DNA from: Competibacter_A sp037045535
Lineage (GTDB): Bacteria; Pseudomonadota; Gammaproteobacteria; Competibacterales; Competibacteraceae
DNA length: 64,000 nucleotides
NCBI GenBank assembly: GCA_037045535.1
Contig: JBAOHI010000073.1
Coordinates: 310,001 to 374,000 of the forward strand
Direction of reading: 5' to 3'
Shown here: positions 45,548 through 54,926 of the stretch, piece by piece
How the letters are laid out: each line of letters begins with the position of its first letter
Position numbering within the stretch: the first letter of the stretch is position 1
Notes under the pieces: generated by a model
What the model saw: the letters and a program-made list of their open reading frames with translations, nothing else
Database searches by the model: none
Told to the model about the DNA's origin: nothing
Made by a program: the position numbers and the translations under genes

Positions 45548-45757
45548 ATGCGCACTAATATCGTACTCAATGACGAACTCATTAATGAAGCCATGCGGTT
45601 GGCCAACGTCAAAACCAAGCGGGAAGCGGTAGATATTGCTTTGCGGCGGTTCGTGGCGAGTCAGAAACAGCGCCGGATTCTGGAACTGGTCGGTCAGGAA
45701 TTGATCACCCCCAACTACGACTACAAGGCAGCCCGCGCTGGCGATGATTCTCGTTGA
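45548..45757 (+). CDS. vapB: VapB-type antitoxin
   Basis: A 69-aa antitoxin. The N-terminal MRTNIVLNDELINEAMRLAN followed by VKTKREAVDIALRRFV is the ribbon-helix-helix of the VapB (VapB_antitoxin/DUF2191) type; the C-terminal tail would wrap the toxin. AGGAGGGTG precedes the ATG. Its end overlaps the vapC start, the normal arrangement. The toxin gene carries an early stop. Confidence 0.88.
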   Translation: MRTNIVLNDELINEAMRLANVKTKREAVDIALRRFVASQKQRRILELVGQELITPNYDYKAARAGDDSR

Positions 45758-46148
45758 CACTTCGGCATAGATCGGTTTGCTACGGAATATTGACCGGCCG
45801 GCAGTTCAGCAATTGAAACGGATATTGGATTCGGAAATATCTGTCGCTTTGACGCCGCTGATTCTTCAGGAAATCCTGCAAGGCGCGGGTTCCGAAGCTC
45901 ATTTCGCTACCCTGCAACAGTATTTTGCAGATCTTCCTCTACTCGCGCCCAGCGATCTGGCCGCAACACATAGCGCCGCTGCCCATCTCTATTGTCGTTG
46001 CCGCTGGGCGGGTGTCACCCCACGTAGTTCAAACGATTGTCTGATCGCACGCCAAGCCATCGAACATGGTATGGCGTTACTACACGATGATCGTGACTTC
46101 GAAGCGATTGCCCGAGTGGAGCCGCGACTTCAATTGCTCACCACCTGA
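45744..46148 (+). pseudogene. vapC: VapC-type PIN-domain toxin with an in-frame amber stop
   Basis: The frame from ATG 45744 reads MILVDTSA, then TAG at 45768-45770, then IGLLRNIDRPAVQQLKRILD and continues in the same frame to 46148. VapC proteins normally have VDTSVWI here, so TGG to TAG is the likely change. Downstream PIN-domain residues are intact: Glu in LILQEILQG, Asp in SNDCLIARQA and DDRDF near the end. The TAG truncates the toxin after 8 residues unless translation restarts (a TTG at 45777 is possible, but it would lose the first catalytic Asp). So the toxin is probably inactive while the antitoxin remains. Confidence 0.8.
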
Positions 46149-46201
46149 AAGCTGGTGTTCAAACGCTTGGCTGATTATGGGTTTTGAGCCAAGCTACGGT
46201 T

Positions 46202-46860
46202 TCAGGGTCGTCTTTCCAACCGACTTAGCGCTGACAGCGCTACCCGCCGTACACCCACATAATCATCAGTTTCGGCTCGCTCTTTAAGCAAAGACAAAAC
46301 ATCAGGGTCGTCTTCCCAGTTCCGCGCCAGCCACCACGCTGCCACCCGCCGCACAAGCCAACTCTCGTCGTTCTGGATGCAAACTTTGAGAAGAGACAGT
46401 GTTTCACGATCATCCTTCCAATCCTGTGCCAATGCTTCCACCGCTACCCAGCGTATCCAATCGTCTTCGTCGCTTTGAGCGCGACTTTTAAGGAGCGGCA
46501 ATAGGTCAGGATCGTCTTTCCAATCGCGTGCTAACGCTTCTATCGCTGTCCGCTGCACAGTCTTATCCTTATCGGTCCTCGCTCTAATCTTGAGCATAGG
46601 CAAGACATCAGGATCACCCTTCCAATGCTGAACAAGTGCTTCTAACGCTGATTGCCGCACATGACTACTTTCGTCGGATTGAGCAAGTACTTTGAGAAGA
46701 GGCAAAGTATTAAGATCATCTTTCCAACCTCGCACCAATGCCTCCACCGCTGCCCATCGTATATCCCAGCTTTGATCAAATTGGATGCAATATCTGAGAA
46801 GGAACAAATTATTAAGATCATCTTTCCAATCAGCAATCTTTAAGATTGCAAAAACTCGTG
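46202..46860 (-). repeat. HEAT-encoding tandem repeats (about 102-105 bp unit)
   Basis: About six imperfect repeats, each with the DNA block that encodes WKDD (for example around 46320, 46420, 46520, 46610, 46710 and 46810). The units remain similar at the DNA level, suggesting recent expansion or gene conversion. Confidence 0.65.
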
Positions 46861-48316
46861 CAGACGTATCCTGATGATCTCTAATTATATCCCGAAGCCA
46901 ACTTAGGATTGCTGAGTGATTACGCCAGATACGAGTTATTAACTCTAGCTTATCACTGGTCTTTGATTGTACGCTTGGCGGCTTAAAATGGATTGTCGAG
47001 CTATACGATCTATCTTTCCAAAAGCACTCTTTTGCCTTACTAAAAATAATGCGTTCAATCTGACCAAGTTCCGATACCTGGTATTCCTGTATTTCTCCAA
47101 TACACCGCACTGCCAGAAAAACGTCTTTCCCTATTTCTGCTGTATCTACTTGATCTATCAAGAACTCCAAGATACCCGCCAATACTTTTGGATGAATCAT
47201 CCCCGCCACGAGACACAACACTTCATGCCAGGTTTCGTCCGGCCAATGCAGGCCAAACACTTGTGTCTTGAGATAGTCCGCGTCGATGCTCTTCTCGTGC
47301 TCGAAGCGCACGCGCAGATCGTCGGCGCAAAAATATTCGAGAAAAGTGCGATGGACAAAAGCGTAGGAATCGCCTCCCGCAAAACAGAGGATGAAATTGC
47401 GCTCGCGCAGGTGGCGAATCAAGGCGCGGGCGACGGCACGCGGATTGCCCTTCACCAACGGTTTCACTGCATCCTCAATGATCGTTTCCAACCGGTCGGT
47501 CGCAATCAAATTTCCTAGCGGCCCGTTTACACCGGTCTGCATGGCGCGTGCAAGGCGGCGGAGTATGCCTTGCTTTTCTCGCAACCCGATTGCCAAGGCG
47601 TCCGTTACTAAATCAGGATCAGCACGCAAAGCGTCTTCAACTTTCCACTGTTGCAGCAACAGCTTAGAACATTCCTCGTACAACTCCGCCCGATCGCGCG
47701 GCAAGTCGCGATAGCGGTTGAGAATCGCCATCATGGTGAGTAAAAGCGGATTGCCCGCCAGCTCGCGGATGGGTCGAGAATCCGTGATGGCACGGGTCAG
47801 ACGCGCATGTTTTTCATCCCGCTCGACAATCTCGGTGGAACGGTAAGTATCACGATGCCATCGATCCAAAAAGGTCGTAATTTGGTCCTCGTCCAATTCC
47901 TGAAGCATGAAATGGCGAAAATCGGCGCTGCGGAAACTCTCGCTTTTGTAGCCGATGACCCGCGAGGTCACAACGATACGAACGCGGGGAAAGTCGTTGG
48001 CGAAACGTTGAATTACGTTCGCCACTTCCTCACGCAATGCGGGATCGAACACTTCGTCCAGTCCATCGAAGAACACCTGTACTCGACCGCTTTCCAGTAA
48101 TTCGCGCAATCCCTGCGAATCAAGTTGACAGAGCGCCAATGGACTTCTTTGCCAGAAGTCGAGAAAACCGTTGATGTGATCGCGTTCGCGGGCTTGCGCG
48201 TAGGCACGCAATTCGATCAACAACGGCAAATCCAGGCGTTGCCTTTCAAGTTCCGGCTGTTCGGCCCAGCGCAGCGTCAACGCTTGCAGCAAACAGGATT
48301 TGCCCGCGCCAGGATC

Positions 48317-48326
48317 ACCTAGAATG
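48317..48326. repeat. Target-site duplication, left copy
   Basis: ACCTAGAATG, identical to 49733-49742 at the other end of the IS. It encodes part of ILGD in the interrupted Walker A region, so the gene can be rejoined by removing the element and one copy. Confidence 0.85.
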
Positions 48327-49732
48327 CACTCGATTGCCCACAAGTCACCCTGACGAAATAAAAGTTTCTTTGGCGGCGGCGATGCCGATGGCGAATGCCC
48401 GAACCTTCTGCATGCCTTCCCAGATGGCCTTGGGTCCGGGATGAGCATCGCTTTTGCGGCCGAGGAAGCCGCCGAAGCCGGCGATCAGTCGCACCATTTG
48501 GCCCAAAGGTGGCGGCGTTGCCGGGGGTTTGGCGCGGTGGGCGACGATCCAGGCGGCCTGCCATTCCCCGGGGTCGAACACCACGTCGCACGGCAGATTC
48601 GGGCAGTCCCGGCCCCAGGTTACCAGGTGCAGGATGCGCCAGGCGATGATCAGGTAAATGACCAAGGCCCGTTCGAGCCGCTCCAAGGTGCCGAGCTGGA
48701 GGGCTTCCACCCGGCAGCCCGATTTCCAAATTCGGAAAAAAATTTCCGCCAGCCAACGCCGACGATACCAGTCCACCAGTTCCACGACCGTTTCCAGCGT
48801 CTCGGCGGTTCGGTTGGTCAACAACCGCCATTCGATCCCTTTCTGGCCGGCCGGCGGGTGATTCTCGCGGGCCAGAATCGCCGTGACGGTCACGGTCGGC
48901 GCGCCTTTCCGGGCGGGCAAAGTCACCGACTCCCGGTAGACGGTTTGCCGCACGAGCCGGGCCGGCCGGTCCGGGGCAGCCGGCAGGGCGAATTCGACCT
49001 CGCCCAGCGCGTCGCGTCGCGCCAGCCGGTCCCACACCTTTTCGCCGGCCGTCGTATTGCGGTTGTGCGTGGCCCGCACCAGCCAGTCCGCCGGCGTGCC
49101 GCGCCGCGCGGCGGCGTCCATCAGCGCCCGCAAATCGCCTTCCCGATCCGCCACGTACACCAGCCGGGTATCCGGGGTTCGTTCGGCCAGGTCCGCAACA
49201 ATCTCGTACCCTTCCACCCAGCGGGTGCTTTCCTTCACTTGGGGTTGGTCTTTCGGCCCCCGCGCCCACATCCAGGCGTCGATCACCCCCAGCGCCAAGC
49301 CCTCGGGGGTGACCACCAGGGTCGGATGCGCGTACAGCCCGTGCTGGGCCTCGTAACTGAGCCGGCCCAACCCGGCAATCCCCGGCTGGCTGGTGAAATC
49401 CAACTCCGTGGTGTCCTGAACGCACAACGCCACCGGCTGACCTTGCAGCCGCTCGACGGTGCGCCGGGTATGCACCTCCAGGATTTCGCGCCACTCCACC
49501 GCCGGGTTGTCCAACAACCGGTAAGCCGCCTTGGTCTCCGCCCAGCCCCCGCTCGCCACAGGAATGCTCCCGGTCGGTGCCGCCGACAAATCGTCCACCA
49601 GCTTGATCAGCCGCCGCGTCCGCCGCGCGTCTCCCAACTCCACACCCCCAGTTCCCGCGCTACCCAACTCATCACGACCTCGCCAAAATGCCACTATATT
49701 ACAATAAGTTGGGAGTTGTGGGTAAACGGGTG
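48327..49732 (-). mobile_element. IS4-family insertion sequence (1406 bp)
   Basis: Bounded by 10-bp direct repeats ACCTAGAATG. The ends are imperfect inverted repeats: left CACTCGATTGCCCACAAGTC, right (reverse complement) CACCCGTTTACCCACAACTC, matching at 15 of 20 positions. One transposase fills most of it. The intact gene, ends and identical duplications suggest a recent insertion. It lies exactly in the SIR2-NACHT-HEAT gene. Confidence 0.9.
48345..49694 (-). CDS. IS4-family (Tn5-like) transposase
   Basis: A 449-aa DDE transposase with GTG start. It has an N-terminal Tn5-type region (GSIPVASGGWAETKAAYRLL), first catalytic Asp in CVQDTTELDF, second in YVADREGDLRAL, and the IS4 signature Y-(2)-R-(3)-E-(6)-K in YRRRWLAEIFFRIWK, which includes the catalytic Glu. 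Motif spacing and length look intact, so the enzyme may be active. Confidence 0.93.
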   Translation of the reverse strand: MAFWRGRDELGSAGTGGVELGDARRTRRLIKLVDDLSAAPTGSIPVASGGWAETKAAYRLLDNPAVEWREILEVHTRRTVERLQGQPVALCVQDTTELDFTSQPGIAGLGRLSYEAQHGLYAHPTLVVTPEGLALGVIDAWMWARGPKDQPQVKESTRWVEGYEIVADLAERTPDTRLVYVADREGDLRALMDAAARRGTPADWLVRATHNRNTTAGEKVWDRLARRDALGEVEFALPAAPDRPARLVRQTVYRESVTLPARKGAPTVTVTAILARENHPPAGQKGIEWRLLTNRTAETLETVVELVDWYRRRWLAEIFFRIWKSGCRVEALQLGTLERLERALVIYLIIAWRILHLVTWGRDCPNLPCDVVFDPGEWQAAWIVAHRAKPPATPPPLGQMVRLIAGFGGFLGRKSDAHPGPKAIWEGMQKVRAFAIGIAAAKETFISSG

Positions 49733-49742
49733 ACCTAGAATG
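49733..49742. repeat. Target-site duplication, right copy
   Basis: ACCTAGAATG, second copy flanking the IS. On the minus strand it follows the codons for PKVVILG of the interrupted gene. Confidence 0.85.
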
Positions 49743-50978
49743 ACCACTTTCGGCAAAGCAGGATCATCCACCAATTCCAGCGCGTTGCGGGGCGTCTGTT
49801 CGAGATAGCGGCGGCGCAGCGCTTCAATGCTTTCAGCATCCAACTCGCCGCTCTCGATCTGGCCGTTCTTCTCGCAGACGGCGCAAATGCTCCTTGGGCA
49901 ACTCCAGCACTTGCGGCAAATATTCCTGACACTCGCGGACGTGCTGCGGTACGAACACCCGCCAAAGCTCTAACTCACGGTAATAGCAACCGGTGGCGTC
50001 GAGGGCTTCCAGCTTGAGCTTGGCGTAACGGTCGCGCACGGCCTTGGCGTAAACGGCAAGATTGAGAGGCGGCGGTTTGGGCGGCGGCCCGTGCGGATGA
50101 CTGAGCGTCGCGGCAGGCGCCAAGCTATGCAGGAAAGACGGCAAATCTTCGTGCTTCACCCCAAACACGATGGGATAAAGCCACGGGGCCGTTTTCTGAA
50201 GTTCCACGAATTTGGCTTTCTCGCTCTTTCGGCAGAGGACGAAATGCCGCGCGGTGGAATCCTTGAGCGCCTCCCGCCCCCATTCGATCAACCGGTTGAA
50301 GTTTGGGTCTTGGAAGGTACCGCCGCACCCCACAAACAGCAACGTGCGTCCCAACGTGAACAGTTGCAAAACCGCCTGAGTGTGCGGGTCGTTGACGACC
50401 TTGGCATAGGACGACAGGCCGAGGATGACCGACTCCGGTCGATCAAAATAGCCGTGCAGGTGAATGATCGCCTCGCCGCCGTAACGCAGAATCTCTTCGA
50501 TCTTGTCACGGTCTTGCCAAGTGAGCGATGGACGATTCGTAACCGTTTCCAGCAGACGGTCGTAATTCAGCGTCGCCAGCATCACCGGCCAACTCGCCAG
50601 TGTTTGAATGATGTCTGGTTGCGTGGGCGCAAGTTTGCCGACCGATTCCTTCAGCCAGCCCCGAAATGCGCCGGGCCTTTTACCATGTAGACGCTTCGTG
50701 ACGAGCTCAGCAGCGGCAATGAGGAAATCCGTTTCACCCACACGGATTTGTCCCAAAACAGCTTTGGCCTCTTTCGCATTTAAGGCGCTCTCGGTGTGCT
50801 GGCAAAAATGAACGCTGTGTTTCAGCAACCCCGTCCAAGTTGCAACTGGAAATCCATCTACTTGCTGATTCTCGCAAGCGGCGACAGATACGCCGGTGCC
50901 GGTTACTGTGACTACCTGCCCACGCGCGATCTGCTGCTTGAGGTCATCGATGAGATTTTCTTGATCCATAACGCTCAT
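49733..50978 (-). pseudogene. SIR2 half of a disrupted SIR2-NACHT-HEAT protein
   Basis: The 5' part of the same gene. The start MSVMDQENLIDDLKQQIARG at 50978 has GGAGA 7 nt upstream. A SIR2-like NAD-binding domain covers about residues 15-275: VVTVTGTGVSVAACENQ, VMLATLNYDRLLETV, EAIIHLHGYFDRPESVILGL and LLFVGCGGTFQDPNFNRLIE. After about residue 370 the frame ends early (stop at 49833), while the next frame continues IESGELDAESIEALRRRYLE then LVDDPALPKVVILG up to the IS. A single missing base near 49873 explains this. So the gene carries both a frameshift and the IS. SIR2 effectors in defence proteins deplete NAD during infection. Confidence 0.82.
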
Positions 50979-51131
50979 GGCGTTGTCTCCATTCAGCCGT
51001 CCTCCGCTATACAATAGTTTGTGATTTTATAAAACTGCATCGCTCTTGGTAGATGCCCCCGAAGCAGTCACGGTATCGCCCACGTCAATCCGCTATGCTT
51101 GAAGGCATCCCGCCCTCACCGACTGAACCGC

Positions 51132-52484
51132 ATGGACTGGAACCGCCTGCTCTCCCGCGGCCGCCTGGGCCTGTCCCGCCAGCACCCTGACAGCGAAGCG
51201 CGCACCGATTTTCAGCGCGATTTCGACCGCATCGTGTTTTCCTCGGCATTCCGGCGCTTGCAGGACAAAACCCAGGTCTTTCCGCTGTCCCAGAGCGACT
51301 ACGTCCGCACCCGGCTAACCCACAGCCTGGAAGTCTCCAGCGTCGGCCGTTCGCTGGGCACGATGGTCGGCGATAGCGTGATCCGCCGCCACGACCTGAA
51401 AGGCGTCTATCCGCAGGATTTCGGCGCGGTGGTGGCCGCCGCCTGTCTGGCCCACGACATCGGCAACCCGCCGTTCGGCCACGCCGGCGAGGACGCCATC
51501 CGCCTCTGGTTCACCGCATCCGCCACCGGTCGGGCGGTACTGGAACAGTTGAGCGAGGCGCAACGCGAGGATTTTTTGCGCTTCGAGGGCAACGCCCAAG
51601 GCTTTCGCATCATTACCCGACTGCAAAGCCCGGACAATCCCGGCGGAATGCAATTGACCTGCGCCACGCTGGGCACCTTCACCAAATACCCATGCGCCGC
51701 ATGGCTGCCAACCGATCCACCGCCCGGTATCGCCTTCAAGAAATTTGGCTTTTACCGGGACGATGGCGATTTGTTCGCGGAAGTCGCCGACCAGCTCGGA
51801 CTGGAACCGGTGCAGCCCGGCGCCTGGAGCCGTCATCCGCTCGCCTATCTGGTCGAAGCCGCCGACGACATTTGCTACCGAATCATCGACGTGGAAGACG
51901 CTTTCCGGCTGCAACTGCTCCGCTTCGAAGAAGTCCGCGACCTGCTGTTACCGCTGACCGGCGAGCCGGATCGCGCCCAGCGCAAGATGGCCCACATCAC
52001 CCGACCCAAGGAACGAATCGAATATCTGCGCGCCAAGACCATCGGCGCGATTATCGAACAGGTCCATCGCTGCTTCATGGACAACGAGAACGCGATCCTG
52101 GCCGGGACGCTCGCCGAGGAATTGCTGGACATGATCCCCGCCGCCGATGCCATGCGCGCCCTCAAAGCGTGCGGCGAGAACCAGGTTTACGTGTCGAAGC
52201 CGGTGGTGGAAGTGGAAGCAGCCGGCTTCGAGGTGCTGGCCGGCCTACTCGAAGCATTCGTCACCACCGTCAACGACCTTGCCATCCAAGGTCCGACGGC
52301 TTCGCCGAAAAGCCGGATGTTGGTGCACCTGATCCCGGAACAATTCGCCGGGCCGGGCCGGCAACCCGTCGCCGATCCCTACCGCCGGGTACTGGCCATC
52401 ACCGACTTCGTCTCCGGCATGACCGATTCCCACGCGGTGTCCTTGTTCAAAAAGCTGACCGGCATCTCCTTGCCGAACGGTTGA
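51132..52484 (+). CDS. dgt: dGTP triphosphohydrolase (HD superfamily)
   Basis: A 450-aa dNTPase. The start MDWNRLLSRGRLGLSRQHPD is at 51132; the frame extends upstream to a TTG at 51099. HD-domain metal ligands are in YVRTRLTHSLEVSSVGRSLG and CLAHDIGNPPFGHAGEDAI, and SSAFRRLQDKTQVFPL is the family's Arg-rich start. It hydrolyses dGTP (and often other dNTPs) to the nucleoside and tripolyphosphate. It lies beside a broken defence gene, and some dGTPases defend against phage, but this one is equally consistent with housekeeping. Confidence 0.92.
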   Translation: MDWNRLLSRGRLGLSRQHPDSEARTDFQRDFDRIVFSSAFRRLQDKTQVFPLSQSDYVRTRLTHSLEVSSVGRSLGTMVGDSVIRRHDLKGVYPQDFGAVVAAACLAHDIGNPPFGHAGEDAIRLWFTASATGRAVLEQLSEAQREDFLRFEGNAQGFRIITRLQSPDNPGGMQLTCATLGTFTKYPCAAWLPTDPPPGIAFKKFGFYRDDGDLFAEVADQLGLEPVQPGAWSRHPLAYLVEAADDICYRIIDVEDAFRLQLLRFEEVRDLLLPLTGEPDRAQRKMAHITRPKERIEYLRAKTIGAIIEQVHRCFMDNENAILAGTLAEELLDMIPAADAMRALKACGENQVYVSKPVVEVEAAGFEVLAGLLEAFVTTVNDLAIQGPTASPKSRMLVHLIPEQFAGPGRQPVADPYRRVLAITDFVSGMTDSHAVSLFKKLTGISLPNG

Positions 52485-52499
52485 CCCACAACAATGAAA

Positions 52500-52521
52500 A
52501 GGCCGGTCACATGACCGGCCT
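52500..52521. terminator. Convergent terminator hairpin
   Basis: AGGCCGGTC/GACCGGCCT, a perfect 9-bp stem with 4-nt loop, between dgt (rightward) and the host-attachment gene (leftward). A TTTT follows on the minus strand, so it is best for the leftward gene; it may serve both. Confidence 0.7.
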
Positions 52522-52558
52522 CTCGTCTACTCGCGGACGCCCTCGGCGCCCGATCCGA

Positions 52559-52984
52559 TTACAACCGTTCCGGCAAATGTCGGCGGATTTGCTTCGATGC
52601 CAGTCGGGTCAAATCCTTGCTGACCGTTTCCACCACCAACCCGGCTGTCTTGGCGTCCAAATGGCGGCGCAACAGCCCCAGGAACGCGGGCGCGGCAGCA
52701 ATGTACAGCTTGCGAAACAGCCCACCGACCCGACCCCTTCTGAGCTGCTCGCTGATCTCCCTGGCGAACTGGATGGCCAACTGCTGCTTCGGCGCCACGT
52801 CATAATCCATGTTCGGACCATTGCCGGGCGAGCGGCCCTGCCGATCCGAAACCAAATCCCGAGTCTTGGCTCGGCCCTCTGGATTGATAAGAGACTGAAT
52901 CTCCCGCAAAGGCGCCAGCGCTTTCTCCACACTGAACAACCTGGCCCGACTACCGTCGGCAATCAACACCCACGTCGCGTTCAT
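52559..52984 (-). CDS. Host-attachment-type protein
   Basis: A 141-aa protein of the family named for attachment to host cells. The start MNATWVLIADGSRARLFSVE at 52984 has AGGAGG upstream. It carries NGPNMDYDVAPKQQLAIQFA and LYIAAAPAFLGLLRRHLDAK plus the C-terminal VSKDLTRLASKQIRRHLP, all characteristic. It is cytoplasmic and resembles archaeal release-factor-like folds; the real function is unknown. Leftward, after pcm. Confidence 0.88.
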   Translation of the reverse strand: MNATWVLIADGSRARLFSVEKALAPLREIQSLINPEGRAKTRDLVSDRQGRSPGNGPNMDYDVAPKQQLAIQFAREISEQLRRGRVGGLFRKLYIAAAPAFLGLLRRHLDAKTAGLVVETVSKDLTRLASKQIRRHLPERL

Positions 52985-53031
52985 AGTCCGTGCCTCCTCT
53001 CGCTGGCCGGGCCAACTTGCCCGGCGATACT

Positions 53032-53727
53032 TCACTCGCGATCACGAACCAGCGGCACGAACACGACCGGCAACACGCTGCGCGTTTCCACCCGACCCCG
53101 TTCGTCCTTGCTCATCACGCGCAGATCCTGCGACCGGTACGGCTCGCCCACTGGGATAACCAGTCGCCCGCCCGGCTTCAACTGCCGTATCAAGGCCGGC
53201 GGCACCGTCGCGGCAGCGGCCGTGACCATGATGCCGTCGAACGGCGCCTGCTCTTCCCAACCCAATCCGCCATCGCCATCGCGAATCTCGACGTTGCTGT
53301 ACCCGAGTTCACGCAGACGCCGCTCGGCGGCCTCGGCCAACTCGGGAATCCGCTCGATGGAGTAAACCCGCCGCACCAGCCCGGCCAACATAGCGGTTTG
53401 GTAGCCCGAACCGGTGCCGACCTCCAGCACGGTGGCTTGGGAATCGGGTTGCAACAATTCGGTCATCAGTGCCACGATAAACGGCTGGGAAATGGTCTGG
53501 CCGTGCCCGATCGACAAAGGCTTATCGACATACGCGAAGCCCGCCTGCTCCACCGGCACAAACCGATGTCGGGGAACCGTCACCAGTGCCCGCAGCACTG
53601 CCTCGCTCAACTCATAACAGCCGGTCAAGTCACCCGTTTCGCGGGTTTCGGCCACCACCTGCTCCAGCAACCGCTGTCGGACACTTGCATATTCGGCTTC
53701 ATGCGCTACGAGCGGTCTCTCGGCCAT
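53032..53727 (-). CDS. pcm: Protein-L-isoaspartate O-methyltransferase
   Basis: A 231-aa SAM-dependent enzyme that methylates isoaspartyl residues in damaged proteins for repair. SAM motif I VLEVGTGSGYQTAMLAGLVR, the upstream GHGQTISQPFIVALMTELL family motif, and the motif KPGGRLVIPVG are present. Start MAERPLVAHEAEYASVRQRL; the gene overlaps the AstE-like gene by 22 nt. Confidence 0.94.
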   Translation of the reverse strand: MAERPLVAHEAEYASVRQRLLEQVVAETRETGDLTGCYELSEAVLRALVTVPRHRFVPVEQAGFAYVDKPLSIGHGQTISQPFIVALMTELLQPDSQATVLEVGTGSGYQTAMLAGLVRRVYSIERIPELAEAAERRLRELGYSNVEIRDGDGGLGWEEQAPFDGIMVTAAAATVPPALIRQLKPGGRLVIPVGEPYRSQDLRVMSKDERGRVETRSVLPVVFVPLVRDRE

Positions 53728-54704
53728 GTTGCTCTCCCGATAGCTTGACGTCCGGGTCCGCTGGCCGGCACCAGAATACGTGCCAACAATTCTCCCTTGC
53801 ACAACAGCGGTTGCTGGCGCAGGCTGGCCAATAACCCCGTCACCGGCGCCAATACCTGGGCTCGCGTGTTCCCGGTCAGGCCGTCATGAATCAGCCCCAG
53901 AACCTCTCCTTCCCGCACCCAACGACCGACTTCCAGGCGCGAGGAAAAAATGCCGGACTGTTTGGCCAACACCACGAAAATCTGCCGCAAATCGAAGTAG
54001 CGTAACTCCTCTTCCTCATCGGTCGGGTTCAAGCCGCTGACGATACCGGTGCGGTCGAGAAATGACACCAACGCCTTGAACAGGGTCTCGCAATGCCGGG
54101 TTTGCACCCGGCCCGCTTGTCCGGCGTGGATCGAAAAATTTTCGCCACCTTGCCGCCGCCAAGCGCACGCCAGATCGGACGCGGCACCGGGTTCCATCGG
54201 CCGTTCGATAACGGCCGGTAGACCGAACAGACAAGCAGTGGCTCGCTCATCGTCACTGGGCGCGTACAAGCGCACTTGGGGCATTTCCTCGACATCGAGA
54301 CTGGCCTGGTTAATGTCTACCCGGTAGTATGCGGTCCGAGTGACCGCTACCAATGCCTCGGTGGCAGCGGCCCCCATCGAGCGGTATCGACCGATGCCGA
54401 CCCGTTGTCGCGCGGCACCGGCATCACTCGCTTGGAGGATATTCGCGGTGGGGACCAGCACGACTCGCTCGCGCAATCGCAAGCCCGGCTGCTCGTTCAA
54501 ATCGATACTCCGCAGAAAAGCGGCCAGTCGCGACAGCACGAACATACCGTTCAACTCATTGCCATGAAGGTCCGCCACCAGCGCCAATCGTGGCGCGGGT
54601 TTCTGCGGTCCGACTTCATAGCAGGGAAACCATCCCTCCTCGCTCCATGGAGTGGCCCACCTAGAAATCATCGTGTTAATCAAGGCTTCGCTCCGTGATT
54701 GCAC
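53706..54704 (-). CDS. AstE/AspA-family zinc deacylase
   Basis: A 332-aa protein of the succinylglutamate desuccinylase/aspartoacylase (M14-like) family. The zinc motif H-x2-E is in LVADLHGNELNGMFVLSRLA; the C-terminal part carries VREGEVLGLIHDGLTGNT and APVTGLLASLRQQPLL, the barrel-like domain. The substrate cannot be assigned; other members act on N-acyl amino acids or cyclic compounds. GTG start at 54704, or ATG at 54671 (MISRWATPWSEEGWF). It overlaps pcm, so both may be expressed together. Confidence 0.82.
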   Translation of the reverse strand: MQSRSEALINTMISRWATPWSEEGWFPCYEVGPQKPAPRLALVADLHGNELNGMFVLSRLAAFLRSIDLNEQPGLRLRERVVLVPTANILQASDAGAARQRVGIGRYRSMGAAATEALVAVTRTAYYRVDINQASLDVEEMPQVRLYAPSDDERATACLFGLPAVIERPMEPGAASDLACAWRRQGGENFSIHAGQAGRVQTRHCETLFKALVSFLDRTGIVSGLNPTDEEEELRYFDLRQIFVVLAKQSGIFSSRLEVGRWVREGEVLGLIHDGLTGNTRAQVLAPVTGLLASLRQQPLLCKGELLARILVPASGPGRQAIGRATWPRDRS

Positions 54705-54879
54705 TGCCGATTTAACCGAAAGCCACCTGACTCAATGTTATTATATAACATAGTTCGATTTGGAAATTTCACCTCGTGAATTTTCCCGATGGACACCCGG
54801 TCGGCTGCTTTTGGAAGAAAGCAAACTCCGACCCGCCGCCCAATCGACGGGCACCGCGCTGCATGAAAGAACACAAGAC

Positions 54880-54909
54880 TTGTCAAAACTGTCGGTCGAT
54901 TATTATACT
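54880..54909 (+). promoter_or_regulatory. Promoter of the tRNA-Val gene
   Basis: TTGTCA (-35, 54880-54885), 18-nt spacer, TATACT (-10, 54904-54909). Start near 54916, about 11 nt before the tRNA. Confidence 0.7.
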
Positions 54910-54926
54910 GCTGCTCCGAATTCAAC

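Larger units (their letters stand above)
46202..48326 (-). pseudogene. NACHT-HEAT half of a disrupted SIR2-NACHT-HEAT protein
   Basis: This is the 3' part of one gene cut by an IS element. It begins at Walker A ILGDPGAGKSCLLQALTLRW and continues with a NACHT NTPase: FFDGLDEVFDP (Walker B), RIVVTSRVIGY and ELAGNPLLLTMMAILNRYRD. After a linker it has about six HEAT-like repeats of 34-35 aa with the pattern WKDDPDLLPLLKSRAQSDED. An open frame from 48448 starts inside the IS and is an artefact of the insertion. STAND-type NACHT proteins with an N-terminal effector domain are established anti-phage proteins; this copy looks inactive. Confidence 0.85.

Noticed and set aside
46202..46860. Regularly spaced repeats considered as a CRISPR array
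   Set aside because: Repeats are 102-105 bp, in frame and encode HEAT helices; there are no unique spacers.
48441..49733. Long rightward ORF of 430 aa opposite the transposase
   Set aside because: It is the antisense of the GC-rich transposase gene; the minus-strand frame has the DDE and YREK motifs.
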